Source of the DNA: Lujinxingia vulgaris
GTDB lineage: Bacteria > Myxococcota_A > Bradymonadia > Bradymonadales > Bradymonadaceae
DNA: 64,000 nucleotides
NCBI RefSeq assembly: GCF_007997015.1
Contig: NZ_VOSM01000003.1
Location: 248,001 to 312,000, forward strand
Reading direction: 5' to 3'
A model generated the notes under the pieces. That model searched no databases. It saw nothing but the letters and a program-made list of their open reading frames with translations, and was not told where the DNA came from. Position numbers and translations under genes: made by a program. How positions within the stretch are numbered: the stretch's first letter is position 1; each line of letters begins with the position of its first letter. This document shows positions 22,927-31,155 of this stretch, in pieces.

Positions 22927-24891
22927 ATGAGCCTGACAGCTCGCCCGAGCGTGGCGCTCCTTGAGGGGAACGCCACGCTGGCACGAATCATCAGCGAGAC
23001 ACTTCGAGCCAGCGCGCTTGAGGTCGTAAAGCTCAGCGGTCCACCGCCGGGCGCCGAAGGCGCCCGGCTTGTGATCGTCGACGTGGACAGCGCCGGGGTT
23101 GATGCCCGGCGCTGGCTGCGTTTTTGCGAGGAACGTCAGCTCCCCGTGCTGGTGTGCGGGGTGGCCAGCTCGCGCGCCCATTTTGCGCAGTATCCCTGGC
23201 TGGGCCGCCCCTTCACCACTCGTCAGCTTGAGCGCGTCTGCGAAGAACTCTTGCGAGAGGGGACACCCTCGCGCCGCTCGCAGTCGGTGCCCGGTGGCAT
23301 TGAGGTTCGCGATCCGGTGACCGTCGAGATGGAGGGCGATGACGCCTCCGATCTGGAAGCAGAGCTGGGGTTGAGCCCGGGCACCCTGGGCGGCGGTGCG
23401 TACGAAGACGACGATCTTCTGGAGATGATCGACGTCGATACCACCGGCTCGATGATTCTGGAGATCGAGGATCTTCCCGGAGGACTGGGGCAGGGCGGCA
23501 TTCTTAAGGGGCAGGCACAGCGTCACTCGCTGGATGCGGCACGGCTTGAGGCGGAGCGCTCGCGCAGCGCTGAGGTCGATGTGACCATCGACGAGGTGAT
23601 CAGCCCCTCGACCTTTCCAGAAGTTCCCGCCGGCGTTGAAGTTCCGGCGTCTGGCGGTGACGCGACGGTGATCTCCGCGGTGACGCCGTCGCCCGAGAGC
23701 GATCGCGTGATGCTCCATCAGGTCGCTCATCTTCTGGCGGAGCATTGGGAGCGCATCGGGTTGAGCGCCCGTGCCAGCGACCGGGCCGAGCGCCTGGAGC
23801 GTCTGCTGGGCGCGATGGTCGACGCCGGCATCGACCGCGTCGCCGAAGAGCTCAGGAGGGTGCCCAACGCCCGCGGCTTCTCCGGCCAGCTGGAGACGCT
23901 CTCGGTGGTCGACCTGCTGCACACCCTGCGCGAGCGGCGGCTGCGAGGGCGCCTGGAGGTGAGTCTTCCGGGACGAAGTTTCGTGCTCTACGTCGATGGC
24001 AACGCCCTCCACGAGATCGAATCACTTGGCGAGAGCACCGACGGCGTGCTTCTGGAAGTGCTGCGCGCTGAGGGAGCGCTCGATGAGAGCGTCTACCAGC
24101 GCCTCTCCCACAAGCTGCGCACCGGGCAGTTTGATGAGGGGCCGCTCGAGATGTTCTTACGCCGTGAGCAGCTCGTCGATGACCTGCGCCTCTTCGACGC
24201 CCGGAAGGGCAGGGCGAGGCGACTGCTTGGCGAGATCTGCGGAGGACGTCGAGGGGGCTTTGCTTTTATCGAGGTGGCGCGCGACTCCAGCTTCGCCTGG
24301 CCGACCCGCGGCCTGGACCTGAAGATCGATACACTGCTCCTGGAGATCATGCGCGAGGTATCGCTGGATACCGGCCACTCCGAGGCGACCGCGCGCACGC
24401 GCCTGGTGCTCGACGCCGGTCGCGCCGCCAGCGTCGACCCTCAGGCGCTCACCGACGATGAGCGTCAGCTGCTCAACTTCTTTGAAGAGGGGCAGACCCT
24501 GGGAGAGGCCCGCGCGCGCCTGGCGACCACCGGCGAGGAGTCGGTCGACCGCGTGGTGCAGCGGCTCAAACGCATGGAGCTCCTCAAACGGAAGTCGAGC
24601 GCTGGCGAGGTCATCGTCAAGCGAGCCTCCGGACCTCATGAGCGTCCCACGGCGGTGAGCAACTGGGAGATCGACATCCCGGAGCTCGATCGCTCGCATC
24701 CGGTTGAGGTCGTCACGCCCCGGAGCACCGATGAGGAAGAGACGCAGCAGGAGCGCGGTTTTCTCGCCGGCGCCCCGATCGAGGAAGACGCCGATCTGAG
24801 CTGGGATCAAGAGCTTGACTCGATCTTTCGTCGGGCGGCCGACACCGCCGAATTTGATACGCAGGGAAGAGACGATGACGACACGAAATAA
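22927..24891 (+). CDS. DUF4388 (PATAN-type) protein with degenerate response-regulator N-terminus
   Basis: Cytoplasmic protein of 654 residues. Residues 1-120 resemble a receiver domain (VALLEGNATLARIISETL, LVIVDVDSAGVDARRW), but the phosphoacceptor region is atypical, so it may be a pseudo-receiver. A low-complexity acidic linker follows. Around 313-360, GFSGQLETLSVVDLLHTLRERRLRGRLEVSLPGRSFVLYVDGNALHEIES is a typical DUF4388/PATAN module. Further C-terminal regions contain a second helical repeat and a winged-helix-like stretch. DUF4388 proteins in myxobacteria link to motility and polarity signalling. The next gene overlaps its 3' end by 17 bp. Confidence 0.83.
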   Translation: MSLTARPSVALLEGNATLARIISETLRASALEVVKLSGPPPGAEGARLVIVDVDSAGVDARRWLRFCEERQLPVLVCGVASSRAHFAQYPWLGRPFTTRQLERVCEELLREGTPSRRSQSVPGGIEVRDPVTVEMEGDDASDLEAELGLSPGTLGGGAYEDDDLLEMIDVDTTGSMILEIEDLPGGLGQGGILKGQAQRHSLDAARLEAERSRSAEVDVTIDEVISPSTFPEVPAGVEVPASGGDATVISAVTPSPESDRVMLHQVAHLLAEHWERIGLSARASDRAERLERLLGAMVDAGIDRVAEELRRVPNARGFSGQLETLSVVDLLHTLRERRLRGRLEVSLPGRSFVLYVDGNALHEIESLGESTDGVLLEVLRAEGALDESVYQRLSHKLRTGQFDEGPLEMFLRREQLVDDLRLFDARKGRARRLLGEICGGRRGGFAFIEVARDSSFAWPTRGLDLKIDTLLLEIMREVSLDTGHSEATARTRLVLDAGRAASVDPQALTDDERQLLNFFEEGQTLGEARARLATTGEESVDRVVQRLKRMELLKRKSSAGEVIVKRASGPHERPTAVSNWEIDIPELDRSHPVEVVTPRSTDEEETQQERGFLAGAPIEEDADLSWDQELDSIFRRAADTAEFDTQGRDDDDTK

Positions 24892-25441
24892 GCTGCGTTA
24901 TGCGGCGCTGTGCGTAGCCTCGGTGGTCGCGATCACCAGCGGCTGCCAGGACGAGGAGCCCGGACCCGAAGAGGTCTTTCGAGGCTTCGTCGAGAACATC
25001 TGGCGCGGCGAGGATGCTCAGGCCTTGGAGGCGGTCGCGCCCGACACGCGCGCGCGACTTCTGGAGCCTCTCGACGACGTGGAGCAGAGCATCGGCGAGG
25101 CGCACGGCCTGGAGCCGGTCGACATGTTGATCGTGACCCGTCTCGATAACCCCCACGAGCTCCAGGAGGTTGAGGTCGTTGGCGAGCTTCCCGATCCGCT
25201 CGAGGAGGGCAGCCGCGTGGAGCTTGCGCTGCGCATGCTCGATGATCGCACGGGCAACGCGACGATGGTCTATCAGGGCGGTCGCTGGTACGTTGATCTG
25301 CCGCTGGACGAGGTGGACACCGAGCAGGTGCTGGTGCCCCTTCATCGCGAGGATAAGGAGCCGCAGGCCGCCCCCGAAGAGGCGCCTGCCGCCGAGGAAA
25401 GCACTGAGCACTCCGAGGAAGAAGGGAAGGTTGAGCGATGA
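24875..25441 (+). CDS. Lipoprotein, 188 residues
   Basis: Begins MTTRNKLRYAALCVASVVAITSGCQDEEP, a signal peptide with lipobox ITSGC; the ATG at 24875 lies inside the end of the preceding gene. The mature part has a DUF4878/NTF2-like look: EEVFRGFVENIWRGEDAQALEAVAPDTRARLL, then strands ending GGRWYVDLPLD. An acidic Ala/Glu tail ends the protein. It overlaps the next gene by 4 bp (ATGA). Together with the pseudokinase protein it may form an envelope complex, an inference from coupling. Confidence 0.8.
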   Translation: MTTRNKLRYAALCVASVVAITSGCQDEEPGPEEVFRGFVENIWRGEDAQALEAVAPDTRARLLEPLDDVEQSIGEAHGLEPVDMLIVTRLDNPHELQEVEVVGELPDPLEEGSRVELALRMLDDRTGNATMVYQGGRWYVDLPLDEVDTEQVLVPLHREDKEPQAAPEEAPAAEESTEHSEEEGKVER

Positions 25442-27438
25442 GTGAGTCGTCGAATAAGCCGCCGCGCGTTCCCCCGCCGTTGACGCCCGCCGGGCGCAAG
25501 CCTTCGGCTCCCGGGGCGAAACCTCCCGGACCGCCTCCCAGGCCCGCCGTTCGGCGTCAGGCACCCGGCGTTCGCGGCAGCACCCAGGCGCCGGAGGCCG
25601 CGACTCTGAAAACCGGCGATGCCGTCGGTGGACGCTTCGTGGTGGAGCGCTATCTGGGAAGCTCCGGCGGTGGGGTCAGCTACCTCTGCAACGATCGTCA
25701 GACGCAGTCGCCGGTCGTTGTGAAGGTGCTCGAGATGCCCTTCCCGGGCGACGACGCCTTCGCAAAACTCAGCGCCGAGGTGCGCCTGGCCGGGAGCATC
25801 GACCACCGAAACCTCACCGGTGCGGTGGGGATGGGGCGCACCCAGAATGGCGAGATTTTTATCGCGATGGAGTTCGTGGAGGGGTCTACGCTCTCGCAGC
25901 TCGTGGCCCAGAGACGCGAAGAGGGGCGCACGCTGAGCATTCGTGACACCTTCACAGTGCTCGCCCACGTCTGCAGCGCACTCTCGGCGGTGCATGAGCG
26001 CAAAACCAGCCACGGGGTGCTCACGCCTTACAACATCTACGTCAACAAGCAGGGCGTGGTGAAAGTGGGGAACCTGGCCTTCGGCCGCATGGTCAGCACC
26101 TTTCTTCACGGACGAGGGGAGGGGCCTTTTCATGACAGCATCTACGTGGCGCCGGAGGTGGCTGAGTCGCCGGGGAACCTGAGCGCCGCGGCCGACCTCT
26201 ACAGCCTGGGCATGATCGCCGCAGAGCTGCTCAACCCCACCGGTCTTCCCAGTGAGCGAAAGCAGGCCCACGAGATGGCGCTCGACGGGCTTGCCAAATA
26301 CCCGCCGGCGCTCTTCAGCCTGGTCTCGGCGTGTCTCTCCGCCGATCGCACGCAGCGACCGCGCTCCGCGCAGCACTTCCGCGATGAGCTTGAGGAAATC
26401 GCCCGCGACGCCGGCGCGCGCTTAAGCGGCGCGGCCCCTCCCGGCGCGCTGCCGGTGGAGCCGGCCGTGGCTGAGAGCGAGGAGGGCGACAGCCTCTTTG
26501 ATCTTTTCGACGTCGGTGACATCGCGCCGCCCCCGGCCGATGAGGCCGAGGCCGAGCGCTACCTCGTGCAGAAGAGCGGCCTCGACTACGGCCCCTTTAC
26601 CGAAAAGCAGATCATCGATCAGCTTCGCGCCGACGAGATCGACGAGAACTCGCTGGTGCTCGACCGCTTCACCCAGCAGCGTTGCCGTCTCATCGAGATG
26701 GAGGCGTTCACCGCCGAGGTCGAAGCCTACATTCCGGAGCGTGAAGAGCGCCGCCGGCGTGAGGCCGAAGCCCGCGCCGAGCTGCAGCGTAAGGTCAAGA
26801 AAGGTGGCCTTGCCGCGCTGGTCGTCTCCATTGTTGCCGGGCTCGTGGTGCTGGCGGCGATGGGCTGGTTCTGGCTGCAGCAGCCCGACCCGGAGCCGAT
26901 GCCTCTGGAGCAGGCCTTCGCGTCGCTGGATTATACCTTCCTGCCACCGCCCTCGGAGTTTCAGGCGGTGGCGGTCGACTCCGACCTTCTGCAGAGCATC
27001 TTTAACCCTCGCGCCAGCGAGGAGGAGATCGCGCGCACACTCAAGAAAGTGCGCGGCGCCGGTGGCAAGCGCGCCTCGGGCAAAGCTGCGGCCGGCGGCG
27101 GCTCCGGGCAGCGTGAGGCCGATGTCGATATGGCCAACTTCTCGGGCTCGTCCAAGCACCTGAGCGACCAGGAGATCAACCGCGTTATTATGAGCGACTT
27201 CAACGCGATGACCGACTGCATTCGCTCCGAGCTCAACCGAAACAGCTCCTTTAAGGGGCTGACGGTGCAGTTCTTTATCCGCCCCTCCGGCACCACCGGC
27301 GGTGTGCAGATCAAGGAAAGTCAGTACCAGAGCCGCGAGGTTGGCCAGTGCATGATCCAGCGCTTCCGTGCGATGAAGTTCCCCGAGCACGGCGCCATCT
27401 CCAACCGCGGTGTGGAGTTCCCCCTCTACGTGCAGTGA
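25438..27438 (+). CDS. Pseudokinase-GYF-transmembrane-AgmX/PglI fusion protein
   Basis: Protein of 666 residues with an unusual domain order. Residues 1-58 are a Pro-rich linker. Residues 62-325 have a Ser/Thr kinase fold (Gly-loop LGSSGGGVSYLC, Lys96 in VVVKVLE, VAPEV at 237-241). The catalytic HRDLKPEN is HGVLTPYN (192-199) and the DFG is AFG (214-216), so both essential aspartates are gone. A GYF_2-like domain follows (374-423, YLVQKSGLDYGPFTEKQIIDQL), then a charged helix and a TM helix (457-480). The C-terminal domain (about 560-666) has a Cys pair in MTDCIRSELN and GQCMIQRFRAMKFP, matching AgmX/PglI TonB-like domains. GYF-TM-AgmX recalls Myxococcus GltJ. Start and stop frames are intact. 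Confidence 0.88.
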   Translation: MSESSNKPPRVPPPLTPAGRKPSAPGAKPPGPPPRPAVRRQAPGVRGSTQAPEAATLKTGDAVGGRFVVERYLGSSGGGVSYLCNDRQTQSPVVVKVLEMPFPGDDAFAKLSAEVRLAGSIDHRNLTGAVGMGRTQNGEIFIAMEFVEGSTLSQLVAQRREEGRTLSIRDTFTVLAHVCSALSAVHERKTSHGVLTPYNIYVNKQGVVKVGNLAFGRMVSTFLHGRGEGPFHDSIYVAPEVAESPGNLSAAADLYSLGMIAAELLNPTGLPSERKQAHEMALDGLAKYPPALFSLVSACLSADRTQRPRSAQHFRDELEEIARDAGARLSGAAPPGALPVEPAVAESEEGDSLFDLFDVGDIAPPPADEAEAERYLVQKSGLDYGPFTEKQIIDQLRADEIDENSLVLDRFTQQRCRLIEMEAFTAEVEAYIPEREERRRREAEARAELQRKVKKGGLAALVVSIVAGLVVLAAMGWFWLQQPDPEPMPLEQAFASLDYTFLPPPSEFQAVAVDSDLLQSIFNPRASEEEIARTLKKVRGAGGKRASGKAAAGGGSGQREADVDMANFSGSSKHLSDQEINRVIMSDFNAMTDCIRSELNRNSSFKGLTVQFFIRPSGTTGGVQIKESQYQSREVGQCMIQRFRAMKFPEHGAISNRGVEFPLYVQ

Positions 27439-27454
27439 ACCCGCAGGTGGCAGC

Positions 27455-27997
27455 ATGACGACCCGTGAGCGCCCGAACTTCTCGCCGGGCGACTATAACA
27501 ACCTCGGTGCGCAGCCGCGCACCGAGCTGACGCTTGATGGCGAGCCGGCGACCCTGAACCTCGGGCGCGCGCTGGGTGAGGCGATGCGTGAGCGCGGCGA
27601 GGGCTTCCTGGGCCTCGTCGGCGACCTCGGTGCCGGAAAGACGACGCTTATCAAGGGGTTGGCCGAGGGCATGGACATCGCCCCCGACGAGGTCTCAAGC
27701 CCCACCTATGCGCTGGTGCAGGAGTACGGCGCCGAGGGCGAGCTTGTGCATATGGACCTCTACCGCCTGGAGCATTACGACGATCTGGAGTCGCTGGCCT
27801 ACTGGGACTACATCGACCGCCCTCAGACGTTGGTCTGCGTGGAGTGGCTCGACCGCATCCCCCACGCCTGGCCCGGCCAGGGCGTGGTTGTGGAACTTCT
27901 GCGCCAGGGCGATGGCCGCCAGGCACGCATCTTCGCCAGCGAGGCGTACCACGCCCTGGTGGAGCGCATCGGCTCCGATCTCAACGACATCACCTGA
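27455..27997 (+). CDS. tsaE: tRNA threonylcarbamoyladenosine biosynthesis ATPase TsaE
   Basis: ATPase of the TsaBDE complex that makes t6A37 on ANN-decoding tRNAs in the cytoplasm. Start ATG at 27455 with AGGTGG upstream. The Walker A GDLGAGKT (56-63), SSPTYALVQEY, HMDLYRL and VCVEWLDRIP motifs are typical of the family. The 180-residue length is slightly more than usual because of about 25 extra N-terminal residues. It sits in an operon that also holds unknown genes and a CPBP protease. Confidence 0.94.
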   Translation: MTTRERPNFSPGDYNNLGAQPRTELTLDGEPATLNLGRALGEAMRERGEGFLGLVGDLGAGKTTLIKGLAEGMDIAPDEVSSPTYALVQEYGAEGELVHMDLYRLEHYDDLESLAYWDYIDRPQTLVCVEWLDRIPHAWPGQGVVVELLRQGDGRQARIFASEAYHALVERIGSDLNDIT

Positions 27998-28008
27998 AGG
28001 ATCTACCC

Positions 28009-28482
28009 ATGAGCGCGACCCCCAATGACACCCCGACCCCGCAGGCCGAGGTGGTGCTGCCGGTGGCGGCCCGACGGAAGATCGAGTCGCGCCTTCGCAC
28101 CCGCTACCACGCCTATCTTCGCCCCGGCGAACGCATCGGGCTGCGGGTGGAAGAAGAGTCCGATTTTGTCTTTGCCTGCCTCAAACTCACCAGCGCCGAT
28201 AAGCGTTTTGCCCTGGAGCTCGAAGGCGCCGCCATCGTCCAGGATCAGGACGCCGCCTTCCTCGCCGCAACTTCGCCACGCGACCGGCTGCTGGCGGTGA
28301 TCGAGTTTCTGGCCGACCAGCTCAACGACTATTTTCGGGTTCAACGAAACCAGCGCTTTCACCTGGACTGGCGAAAGCACCCGTGCAGCGGGCTTATCGT
28401 GCGTTTTCGCGGCACCGAGCGCTCCCCGGAGCTTGAACAGCAGGCCAACCGGCTTCTGGGAGAGACGTCGGAGGAGATTTGA
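28009..28482 (+). CDS. Unknown protein of 157 residues
   Basis: Start ATG at 28009, 11 bp after tsaE. No signal peptide or membrane segment. The central part (LRVEEESDFVFACLKLTSADKRFALELEGAAIVQDQD) alternates strands, followed by an amphipathic helix DRLLAVIEFLADQLNDYFRVQRNQRFHLDW. No family is recognised. The last four bases overlap the CPBP protease start (TTGA), indicating coupled expression. Confidence 0.75.
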   Translation: MSATPNDTPTPQAEVVLPVAARRKIESRLRTRYHAYLRPGERIGLRVEEESDFVFACLKLTSADKRFALELEGAAIVQDQDAAFLAATSPRDRLLAVIEFLADQLNDYFRVQRNQRFHLDWRKHPCSGLIVRFRGTERSPELEQQANRLLGETSEEI

Positions 28483-29129
28483 GTCAGCAACCCGACGATC
28501 CCCAGCTCTCCGGAGCACCGAGCGTCTTTGCCGCGCTGATCTTTTACGGCGCGATGCTGGGCGTGGCCTGGCTTCTGGGCGTGGTGTGGCTGGACTTAAA
28601 CCTGCTGGTCTGGCCGGAGAAGTTGCAGGGCGCCACCGCGATGCATGCCGCGCTGGGTGCCGCGGTGGGGCTCGGAGCGGTGGTCGCCTCGCGGCTGGTG
28701 GAACGCTACACCGCCTGGGGCCGCAACCTCGGGGATGCTTTTGCGGGCATGCTCGGTCCCATGACTCCCGGACAGGTGCAGGTTCTGGCGCTGACCAGCG
28801 GGGTTGCTGAAGAGATCTTTTTTCGGGGCTTTTTACAGCAGGCCTTCAGCACCGCCGGATGGGCCGGTCCTTACGGCGACTGGGTGGGGCTTGTGCTGGC
28901 GAGCGTGATTTTTGGGCTTATTCATATTGGCCCGGAGCGCGATACCTTTCGGCCCTGGACATACATGGCGCTGGGGCTGGGCGCGATCTTCGGGCTGATG
29001 TACCTCTACACCGGTTCGGTGCTTGCGCCGGTGATCGCGCATATCACGGTGAACTATTTCAACCTGGGCCACATCTCGCGGCAGGCGTTGGCCGAGGGCG
29101 AGGGCTTGAGCCCCGAGGATGAGCGATGA
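28479..29129 (+). CDS. CPBP-family intramembrane metalloprotease
   Basis: Multi-pass membrane protein of 216 residues with the Abi/CPBP glutamic-type motifs: EEIFFRG (Glu111, Glu112, Arg116), FGLIHIGP (His149) and HITVNYFN (His188). About six hydrophobic helices are visible. The family includes prenyl-protein-processing-type and bacteriocin-immunity proteases; the substrate here is unknown. Translation starts at TTG, which overlaps the previous stop and has GGAGGA upstream. The 3' end overlaps a small membrane protein gene by 4 bp (ATGA). Confidence 0.9.
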   Translation: MSQQPDDPQLSGAPSVFAALIFYGAMLGVAWLLGVVWLDLNLLVWPEKLQGATAMHAALGAAVGLGAVVASRLVERYTAWGRNLGDAFAGMLGPMTPGQVQVLALTSGVAEEIFFRGFLQQAFSTAGWAGPYGDWVGLVLASVIFGLIHIGPERDTFRPWTYMALGLGAIFGLMYLYTGSVLAPVIAHITVNYFNLGHISRQALAEGEGLSPEDER

Positions 29130-29368
29130 ACCCGGTGGTGGTGATCACAACGGTGCAGCCGGCGTTGATCTTCTGGATCGCTACGATCGCGCTTTTTCTG
29201 GGCATCGCGCTGGCCGCGATCGTCTCGCCAGGGCGGCGATGGTTCGAGCTCACCGTGATCCTGGCGCTGGCGATGCTCGTCTTTGGCGCGGCGGGATTTG
29301 CCTTTACGCAGCTGGTGCTGGGCTATGATGTAGTGGTGGTCGACGCCATCGCTTCAATGCGCGGATAG
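29126..29368 (+). CDS. Small two-helix membrane protein, 80 residues
   Basis: Sequence with two hydrophobic helices (about 8-32 and 42-63) joined by SPGRRWFEL, and the short end DAIASMRG. The ATG overlaps the protease stop (ATGA), which is strong support for translation. Unknown function; it may be a partner of the CPBP protease. It ends the plus-strand operon; a convergent gene ends 26 bp later. Confidence 0.75.
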   Translation: MNPVVVITTVQPALIFWIATIALFLGIALAAIVSPGRRWFELTVILALAMLVFGAAGFAFTQLVLGYDVVVVDAIASMRG

Positions 29369-29394
29369 GCGCCGAAGTCGTTGTCTGGTGCGGT

Positions 29395-30255
29395 CTAGAG
29401 CGTGCACGCCGCCTCAATCGGGCACCCCGGGCAGTGCTCGTCGGAGCGGCGGTGAATGCAGCGCCGACCGATGCCCAGGTGGCAGAGCGCAAAGTCATAT
29501 TTGAGGGGATCCTGAGCGTCGAGCGAGGCCAGCCGCTCGGAGACCTCGATCGCCGCGCGGGCGTCGAGCGTCTTTCGGGTGAGCAGCCCCAGGTAGCGGC
29601 AGAGGCGACCGGTGTGGGTGTCCAGGGGCATCACAAGCGCGTCGGGCGAGAGGGAGGGCCATAAGCCCAGATCGATGCCGTCGGGGCCGCGGCTCATCCA
29701 GCGAAAGAAGAGGTGCAGGCGTTTGCAGGTGCTGCCATCGGCCGGGTCGGGGAGCAGGTAGCGAAACCCGCGCGAGAGCTCCTGGCGCGCACGGCGCTGA
29801 CGCAGTGTCTGCACGAAGTTGGACGCGGCATGCAGGTGGCGCTCGCGGGCGCTTAAACCATCGGTTTCGGGGAGGCCACGGCGGTAGAGTTCGCTGAGGC
29901 TTCCTTCCCGGCGCAGCGTCGTTCCCAGGGCTACCGCGAGGTCGGCCAGATCCTCGCCGCGGGTCATGCGGTAGGTGAACGCGGGCCAGCGCGTTGCAAG
30001 ATCCTCAAGCGGGGCCACCCGGAGCGTGTGGGCAGGGTGGGGCCCCAGGGGCGAAAGCGCGCGCACGATGGCCTCGCGCAAGACCTTAACCTGGCCGTAA
30101 GCCAGCGAGCTTGCCACAAGTGCGGCGACCTCCCGATCCTCATCGCGCTCGTACTCCCAGACGCGGCCCACCGGATCATGGTCGCGACGGGCGAGGTGGT
30201 CGCATTGCGCCATGGTTTCTTTAAGTAGTGCTTTAAGTGTCTGGGAGTTCGGCAT
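29395..30255 (-). CDS. TIGR02757-family (DUF2400) protein
   Basis: Protein of 286 residues matching the TIGR02757 family: DREVAALVASSLAYGQVKVL at the N-terminus, FRYLLPDPADGSTCKRLHLFFRWMSR in the middle (helix-hairpin-helix-like glycosylase fold), DTHTGRLCRYLGLL, and the cysteine-rich end CIHRRSDEHCPGCPIEAAC that could bind an Fe-S cluster or zinc. The family looks like a distant DNA glycosylase/endonuclease III relative and has no proven function. ATG at 30255. Confidence 0.85.
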   Translation of the reverse strand: MPNSQTLKALLKETMAQCDHLARRDHDPVGRVWEYERDEDREVAALVASSLAYGQVKVLREAIVRALSPLGPHPAHTLRVAPLEDLATRWPAFTYRMTRGEDLADLAVALGTTLRREGSLSELYRRGLPETDGLSARERHLHAASNFVQTLRQRRARQELSRGFRYLLPDPADGSTCKRLHLFFRWMSRGPDGIDLGLWPSLSPDALVMPLDTHTGRLCRYLGLLTRKTLDARAAIEVSERLASLDAQDPLKYDFALCHLGIGRRCIHRRSDEHCPGCPIEAACTL

Positions 30256-30304
30256 GGGGGCTCAGGGTGAGAACGACGAGGTGAAGATCTTTCGTACAAA
30301 ATTT

Positions 30305-30332
30305 TTGACCGCCGCGCCGCCTCGCATAGGGT
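30305..30332 (+). promoter_or_regulatory. Candidate promoter for the 30414 gene
   Basis: TTGACC (30305-30310) and TAGGGT (30327-30332) with a 16-bp spacer, upstream of the small ribbon-helix-helix gene. The -10 match is only partial. Confidence 0.4.
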
Positions 30333-30413
30333 GTGCCTCCGATGTGGGAGAGGCGCGGTGGAACGCGGCCTCGCCCTGGCACCCGACGATGCGCCGAAGT
30401 CACGGAGGACTCA

Positions 30414-30602
30414 ATGGCCACCAAAAAGAAGATGACCCTGTACCTGCCCGAAGAGCTTCTCAATGAGATGCGGCAGGAGGCGCTTCGCCAGGATCGCTCG
30501 TTGAGCTGGATCATGGAAGCCGCCTGGAAGATCGCCCGGGAGCGACTTCGCGAGATGCCCGGTGTCGACGAGCTCTACGAAGATTACGAGGCCGCCAGCT
30601 GA
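30414..30602 (+). CDS. Small ribbon-helix-helix-like protein (TIGR04563-type)
   Basis: Protein of 62 residues beginning MATKKKMTLYLPEELLNEM, a beta strand followed by two helices as in ribbon-helix-helix DNA-binding proteins. It continues RQDRSLSWIMEAAWKIARERLRE. The RQDRSxSWxxxxAWxIAR phrase recurs in the product of 47853-48044, and I recall it from the deltaproteobacterial TIGR04563 family, an unverified memory. It is too short for enzyme function; a DNA-binding or toxin-antitoxin-like regulator is likely. No toxin gene is adjacent. Confidence 0.8.
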   Translation: MATKKKMTLYLPEELLNEMRQEALRQDRSLSWIMEAAWKIARERLREMPGVDELYEDYEAAS

Positions 30603-30636
30603 GCGGACCTTGCGCACGAGCGCACTGCGCGTTGAT

Positions 30637-30667
30637 GGGCCGCCGGGCGATTGCGCCCGCGCGGCCC
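30637..30667 (+). terminator. GC-rich hairpin, possible terminator
   Basis: A strong stem of about 13 bp with one bulged base (GGGCCGC/CGGGCG with CGCCCG/CGCGGCCC, loop ATTG) occurs after the 30414 gene. It has only two T residues directly after, so termination may be incomplete. Confidence 0.5.
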
Positions 30668-30726
30668 TTCGATTATGGAAGAGGCATTGCTGAGCGTGCA
30701 TTCCTCCAGAGCCCGAAGAGTTGCCC

Positions 30727-31155
30727 ATGGCCGAGAAGACCCCGCCGAGTTCGACTGCGTTGAGCCCCCGCGAGCAGCGCCTCCAGAACGTCACGCGTAA
30801 GGCGCGCCGGCTGGGCTATGTGGTCTTCTTCGGCACGGCGGTGCTGGTCTTCTTGCCGATCGCCTTCGGTGCGATCACCGGAATTCGGGACGGACGCATC
30901 TGGGATCCCTTTACCGGGCAGCAGGTCGGCGCGGGATCGGTGGAACCGGACTGCCGGCAAGACGCCACGGACCTTCTGATGGAGGCCGGGCGTCTCAACG
31001 CTCTGAGCGCGTCCTGGGAGAATCGCCACCGCCGCTGGGTTACGCGCTGCAAAGGGGAAGAGCCGGTGGCCTTCTCGATGTTACGCACCGCGCGCGGCGA
31101 GCTTCGACGAGGGGAGTCGGGCGGCGAGGCTGCAGCTGAGGACGATCGGGATTAA
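30727..31155 (+). CDS. Single-pass membrane protein, unknown function
   Basis: Protein of 142 residues. N-terminal basic region, one transmembrane segment with VVFFGTAVLVFLPIAFGAITGI (about 34-55), then an extracytoplasmic part with two cysteines (DCRQDATDLL and TRCKGEE) that could form a disulfide. ATG at 30727 with a purine-rich GAAGAG upstream. The stop shares bases with the convergent gene at 31152. No family is recognised. Confidence 0.75.
   Translation: MAEKTPPSSTALSPREQRLQNVTRKARRLGYVVFFGTAVLVFLPIAFGAITGIRDGRIWDPFTGQQVGAGSVEPDCRQDATDLLMEAGRLNALSASWENRHRRWVTRCKGEEPVAFSMLRTARGELRRGESGGEAAAEDDRD

Noticed and set aside
27844-28482. Longer start for the 28009 gene giving 212 residues
   Set aside because: The extension overlaps tsaE and is not in a plausible coding composition; an ATG with purine-rich upstream exists at 28009.
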